Assembly: GCA_038521865.1 (NCBI GenBank) | Contig: JBCBKO010000003.1 | Coordinates: 186,001-250,000, forward strand | Reading direction: 5' to 3' | Source of the DNA: CALBPI01 sp038521865 | Lineage (GTDB): Bacteria; Pseudomonadota; Gammaproteobacteria; Steroidobacterales; Woeseiaceae | Length of the DNA stretch: 64,000 bases | Part shown: positions 60,486 through 64,000 of the stretch, piece after piece | Position numbering within the stretch: the first letter of the stretch is position 1 | Layout: each line of letters opens with the position of its first letter | Notes under the pieces: model-generated | Seen by the model: only the letters and a program-made list of their open reading frames with translations | What the model was told of the DNA's origin: nothing | The model's database searches: none | Translations under genes and position numbers: made by a program

Positions 60486-63127
60486 TGAAAACAACGAACA
60501 CACTGCGCAGAGTATTGGCGACGGCGGTTGCCGGCTGCCTTAGCGCCTCGGTGATCGCGGGTGGTCCTTTGAACACCAACGCGAACGACCCGGATGGTGT
60601 TGAGCGCTGGCCGAACGGCGGTACGGCGATTCCTTATAACATCGACCAGGGTGGCCTTGGCCCGTTGAACGCTGCTGAAGCAGTCGCTTTGGTAGAGAGC
60701 GCGCTGGCGACATGGGAAAGCATCCCGACGGCGACTAATGCTTACGTCACCACCGGTCAGCTTCCGTTTGATGTTGACGTGACGAATTTTGCGCCATTCG
60801 TCGACAACCTGTTCTTCGGTGGTAACACCGCTGATGGCCTGAGCCCGGTAGTCTTCGATGAGGATGGGTCAATCTTCGTTGCACTGTTTGGTGTGAGCGG
60901 CGTTCTTGGTTTCGCCAGCACCGACACTCGCGCTGCAGACGGTACGCCGCTTGAGGCTGTGAACTTCCTGAACGGCGGCGCAATCCTCGATGGTTTCCCA
61001 CTCGCGGATTTTGAGGGCGTCGCATTCCATGAGTTCGGCCACTACTCAGGCCTCGGCCACACGGTAGTGAATGGCCAGAACATCGCCCTTGGCGATACGT
61101 CAGGCCCGACGCCTTCGAACACCTACGGCAACTCGCCTGGCGATCAGACGGAAACCATGTATCCGTTCGCGCTGCAGGGTGGTGGCCAGGTGACACCGCA
61201 TGCGGATGACATCGCGTTCATGTCGTTCCTCTATCCGTCAGATACGTTCTTCTCGGGCAGCGGCACGATCACCGGTCAAATCCAAACGCCTCAGGGTGAA
61301 GGCATCACCGGTGTCAACGTCATCGCACGTAACGTCGCCGATCCATTTGTCGACGCCGTGTCGGCAATCTCGGGCGACCGCGAAGGCGACGGCATCTACA
61401 CGATCAACGGGTTGACACCGGGTGCGGCGTACACGATCCATGTCGATCAGATCCTCCAGGGTGGATTCTCCACGACGCCGGTTCAGCTGCCGGGTCCTGA
61501 GGAATTCTTCAACAGCGCCGAATCGTCGGATTCGACCGCTGATGATCCTGCAGACGCGACACCCGTCTTGGTTGCGGCAGGTGCGCCGGTTGAAGGAGTG
61601 GACATCATCTTCAACGCGCCGCCTCCGGGCTCTGTTCCGCTGGACGACGATAACTTCGTTGAACTATTCCCAAGCTTCACGATTGGGCTTTGCGGCCGGC
61701 AGTACGACTCTCTGTTTGTGAACTCGAACGGCAGCATCTCTTTCGGTGCTGGTGATGCTAGTTTCATCGACAGCATCGGCGGCATGCTGGCAGGTCCTCC
61801 GCGAATTGCCGGTCTCTGGGACGATCTCAGCCCGAACACCGGCGGCAACGTTTCCTTCGAAGAGAAAGCAGATCGTTTCACCGTGACCTTCAGCAATGTG
61901 CCTGAATTCCCGGCGGCGGGTGGTAACACGTTTACCATCTCGATCTTCAAGACCCGGAAACAGCGTCGCGGAATCGAAAGCGATACCGTGTCGAATGCGT
62001 TCCGTATCGACTACGGCACGTTGACCGCGACCGACGGGCTGGCCGGCTTCAGCTGTGGTGGCCTGGACACGAGTGGCTTCGAAGAGCCGTCAGATCTGTC
62101 GGCATTCACCCGTTCGATCAAAACGAATGGAAAAGCGGCGGTCTACGAGCAGTTCAACTTCCTGTCGACGAACGATCTGTCCGGCAGCACCTTGCGCTTC
62201 CTGGCAACGCGTCCGTTCAAAGACAGGTTTGAATCGAATGACACGGCTGAGGATGCAGCGAAAGTCTCACTGCCATTCAACACGATTGATCGTTACAGCG
62301 GTATCACCGCCGGCGACGTGGACTTCTACAAGTTCTCAGCAGAAGCCGGCTCGACACTGTTCGCAGAGGTCATCAGCGGTAGCATCGATTCGGTGATGGG
62401 ACTGTTCCTGCTTGAGGATGGCGTCGCAACACCGGTCGCATTCAACGATGACGGTGGCGCAGGCGTACTCTCGGCGATCCAGATTCCGTTGGAGGTCACG
62501 GGCACCTATGCCATCGCTGTATCCACGTTCCCGGACTTCGACTTTGTCGGCGCTGGTTTCGGTGAAGGTCGTTATGTGCTCAGCATAGAAACGGTAGATG
62601 GCTTCATCCTGTCGCTCGGCGATGACGATTCGGCAGAGGTCGACCTTGGCTTCAGCTTCCCGTTCAATGGCGAGACCTACACCAGCGTGTTCGTCAACTC
62701 GAACGGCAACCTGACGTTCGGTGAAGGCGACACCGACTTCTCTGAGTCCACCTCTGACTTCCTGAACGGCCCGCCGCGTATCGCACCGCTGTTCGACGAT
62801 CTGTCGCCGAACGCCGGTGGTCGCGTAGTCGTTGATGGTGATGGCACAACGTTCACGGTGGCCTTTGAGGGCGTACCGGAGTTCTTTGCCAGCACCACCA
62901 ACACCTTCACAGTGACACTGTCTGCTGACGGCAGCATCAACATCGCCTACGGCGGCATTGCCGCGACCGACGGTCTGGTTGGTGTCACGGAAGGTAACGG
63001 CGCAGCCGATCCAGGTTCGAGCGACCTTAGCGAAAGCTCAGGCCTGTCTGCTACCGGCACAACCTACGAGTTGTTTGACTTCATTAATACGAATGACCTT
63101 TCGGATTCTGAAATCGACTTCGAGTAG
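60485..63127 (+). CDS. Secreted multidomain zinc metalloprotease (M10/matrixin-like)
   Basis: An 880-residue protein with a signal peptide (to about Ala25). The metzincin domain (about 30-255) has the zinc site HEFGHYSGLGH at 182-192 (HExxHxxGxxH) and the Met-turn Met225 in TETMYP. A carboxypeptidase-regulatory-like/CNA-B domain follows (about 260-380). A beta-rich domain at about 386-572 (SLFVNSNGSISFGAGD, GPPRIAGLWDDLSPNTGG) is repeated at about 711-879 (SVFVNSNGNLTFGEGD, GPPRIAPLFDDLSPNAGG), with a PPC-type domain between (about 580-700, DRFESNDTAEDA, DVDFYKFSAEAGS). No sorting signal is seen. Start ATG 60485 overlaps the previous stop. Confidence 0.9.
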   Translation: MKTTNTLRRVLATAVAGCLSASVIAGGPLNTNANDPDGVERWPNGGTAIPYNIDQGGLGPLNAAEAVALVESALATWESIPTATNAYVTTGQLPFDVDVTNFAPFVDNLFFGGNTADGLSPVVFDEDGSIFVALFGVSGVLGFASTDTRAADGTPLEAVNFLNGGAILDGFPLADFEGVAFHEFGHYSGLGHTVVNGQNIALGDTSGPTPSNTYGNSPGDQTETMYPFALQGGGQVTPHADDIAFMSFLYPSDTFFSGSGTITGQIQTPQGEGITGVNVIARNVADPFVDAVSAISGDREGDGIYTINGLTPGAAYTIHVDQILQGGFSTTPVQLPGPEEFFNSAESSDSTADDPADATPVLVAAGAPVEGVDIIFNAPPPGSVPLDDDNFVELFPSFTIGLCGRQYDSLFVNSNGSISFGAGDASFIDSIGGMLAGPPRIAGLWDDLSPNTGGNVSFEEKADRFTVTFSNVPEFPAAGGNTFTISIFKTRKQRRGIESDTVSNAFRIDYGTLTATDGLAGFSCGGLDTSGFEEPSDLSAFTRSIKTNGKAAVYEQFNFLSTNDLSGSTLRFLATRPFKDRFESNDTAEDAAKVSLPFNTIDRYSGITAGDVDFYKFSAEAGSTLFAEVISGSIDSVMGLFLLEDGVATPVAFNDDGGAGVLSAIQIPLEVTGTYAIAVSTFPDFDFVGAGFGEGRYVLSIETVDGFILSLGDDDSAEVDLGFSFPFNGETYTSVFVNSNGNLTFGEGDTDFSESTSDFLNGPPRIAPLFDDLSPNAGGRVVVDGDGTTFTVAFEGVPEFFASTTNTFTVTLSADGSINIAYGGIAATDGLVGVTEGNGAADPGSSDLSESSGLSATGTTYELFDFINTNDLSDSEIDFE

Positions 63128-63165
63128 TTTAGAATTTCGCTGCGCCGCAAGGTGCAGTTGTTTCG

Positions 63166-63191
63166 GAAAGGGCAGCTTCGGCTGCCCTTTC
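63166..63191 (+). terminator. UUCG-tetraloop terminator after the metalloprotease
   Basis: An 11-bp perfect stem (GAAAGGGCAGC / GCTGCCCTTTC) with TTCG loop is followed by TTTG. It lies 38 bases after the metalloprotease stop and only 18 bases before the Nudix ATG, with its T-tail close to the Nudix ribosome site. Confidence 0.9.
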
Positions 63192-63209
63192 TTTGTGGGA
63201 GCAAAATCA

Positions 63210-63776
63210 ATGACAAGCCGTAGTAAATGGACTCAACAGGCAACGCGACTGGTTTATGAGAATCCATGGATGTCGGTGCATGAAGACGAGGTAACCGCAC
63301 CCGGTGGTACACAGCATCTATACGGTCACATCCACTTCAAGAACATGGCCGTGGCGATACTGGCCGTTGACGACTCGGATTGCGTCTTGCTGGTCTCTCA
63401 AAGTCGCTACACGTTGGGCATAAAGACAGTAGAGGTTCCAATGGGCGGCGCACCGCTCCACGAGGATCCGCTGTTAGCAGCCAAGCGTGAGCTACGTGAA
63501 GAGACGGGGTTCTCCGCCCAGCATTGGACGCAACTGATGAGAGTGCATCCCAGCAATTCAATCACTGATGAAGTGGGACTGGTTTTCCTCGCCACCGGGC
63601 TGACCCCTGGTGGCAGTGAGCCTGAAGACACCGAAGACATCGAACTGTTGCGGGTGCCCGTCGACACCGCAATAGAAATGGCGACGGACGGTACGATCAC
63701 GGACGCCATCAGCGTTTTGGCACTGCTGAGACTGGCGCTGATGCGAACAAATGCTGGCAATAAGAGTGCACCTTAA
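63210..63776 (+). CDS. Nudix hydrolase, ADP-ribose pyrophosphatase-like
   Basis: A 188-residue Nudix hydrolase with a perfect Nudix box G-x5-E-x7-REL-x-EE-x-GF (GGAPLHE then DPLLAAK then RELREETGF). An N-terminal strand region YENPWMSVHEDEVTAPGG and QSRYTLGIKTVEVPMGG resemble ADP-ribose pyrophosphatases; substrate is not proven. GGGAG lies 9 bases before ATG 63210. A strong terminator ends just before it, so it needs its own promoter or read-through. Confidence 0.9.
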   Translation: MTSRSKWTQQATRLVYENPWMSVHEDEVTAPGGTQHLYGHIHFKNMAVAILAVDDSDCVLLVSQSRYTLGIKTVEVPMGGAPLHEDPLLAAKRELREETGFSAQHWTQLMRVHPSNSITDEVGLVFLATGLTPGGSEPEDTEDIELLRVPVDTAIEMATDGTITDAISVLALLRLALMRTNAGNKSAP

Positions 63777-63829
63777 CAATCAAATATGCGACGATCGTCC
63801 CGAAGATCGACGAACAAAGGAGCGTCCCC

Positions 63830-64000
63830 ATGCCCATCCACCGTAACCAGCACCTGCGCACCATCCTCGCGCTCGCGGGACTCTCGACGATCGTTGGTTG
63901 TGCGAGCGTGGAACGCACTGTGACCGAGGACGGATCAGAGGTCTTCGCGGTGATCTGCGACGGCAACAGCCGTGGTGCAAACTTCTGCCTTGAGAAAGCC
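63830..64000 (+). CDS. Lipoprotein, start of gene (cut by the right edge)
   Basis: Fifty-seven codons from ATG 63830 remain open to the window end. AAAGGAG lies 9 bases upstream. The N-terminus is a lipoprotein signal: positive residues (HRNQHLR), a hydrophobic core (TILALAGLSTIVG) and lipobox IVGC with the acylated Cys at residue 24. CDGNSRGANFC gives two cysteines after it. The C-terminal part is missing, so the protein cannot be identified. Confidence 0.8.
   Translation, partial: MPIHRNQHLRTILALAGLSTIVGCASVERTVTEDGSEVFAVICDGNSRGANFCLEKA

Noticed and set aside
1..64000. Search for CRISPR arrays, tRNA, rRNA, insertion sequences or integrase genes
   Set aside because: None seen by reading; no direct-repeat spacer array and no terminal inverted repeats with transposase found.

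Overview
The window reads as a chromosomal segment of an aerobic, heterotrophic, motile gammaproteobacterium, probably marine. This is inferred from gene content: an Entner-Doudoroff cluster under HexR control, pntAB, a complete glycogen operon, chemotaxis genes and a branched-chain keto-acid dehydrogenase. Composition is moderately GC-rich apart from two AT-rich intergenic patches near 48.1-48.3 kb and 59.6-59.7 kb. I see no tRNA, rRNA, CRISPR array, insertion sequence, integrase or phage gene. Genes are tightly packed, with many 1-, 4- or 8-base stop/start overlaps and convergent genes that nearly touch.

Left part (1-14.7 kb). It opens inside malate synthase G, followed by a YghU-type glutathione transferase and a secreted DM13 protein. 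A minus-strand lipid-degradation operon follows: AMP-dependent acyl-CoA ligase, MaoC hydratase, SDR dehydrogenase, thiolase and an ABM-domain protein. Next come an LpxH-like metallophosphoesterase, a PAP2 phosphatase and a GT4 glycosyltransferase (envelope lipid or glycolipid metabolism), then glycerol kinase, a thioesterase, and a three-gene run of alpha/beta hydrolase, quinone oxidoreductase and membrane-anchored redoxin.

Middle (14.7-28.5 kb). pntA, pntB, trxB and a leucine-type dehydrogenase form a minus-strand run that joins NADPH supply to thioredoxin reduction. Divergent from it are a periplasmic YceI protein and a cytochrome b561-YceI fusion. bkdA1-bkdA2-bkdB (branched-chain keto acids) and hppD (tyrosine) converge on a shared terminator, with an Lrp-type regulator divergent from hppD. 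An orphan ParA-like ATPase and an exported YHS-domain protein follow.

Central carbon block (28.5-46.6 kb). zwf-pgl-edd-eda is divergent from hexR; two HexR-type operators lie between zwf and hexR. After an aminotransferase comes malQ-glgC-glgA-glgB-glgP-glgX, a full glycogen synthesis and breakdown operon.

Right part (46.6-64 kb). An aldehyde dehydrogenase faces a TetR regulator. Next are a fused ATP sulfurylase/APS kinase overlapping an inorganic pyrophosphatase, and an exported methyltransferase-like protein. A chemotaxis and signalling block holds a CheX/CheC-like protein, CheY, an HDOD protein, CheB, CheR, a SCO-like copper protein and a multi-pass chemoreceptor, but no CheA or CheW. The end of the window has an orphan gene, then the most novel-looking locus: a small secreted protein whose sequence pattern recalls the NTR/TIMP fold, translationally coupled to a large multidomain zinc metalloprotease with an internally duplicated domain. 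A Nudix hydrolase and the start of a lipoprotein gene close the window.
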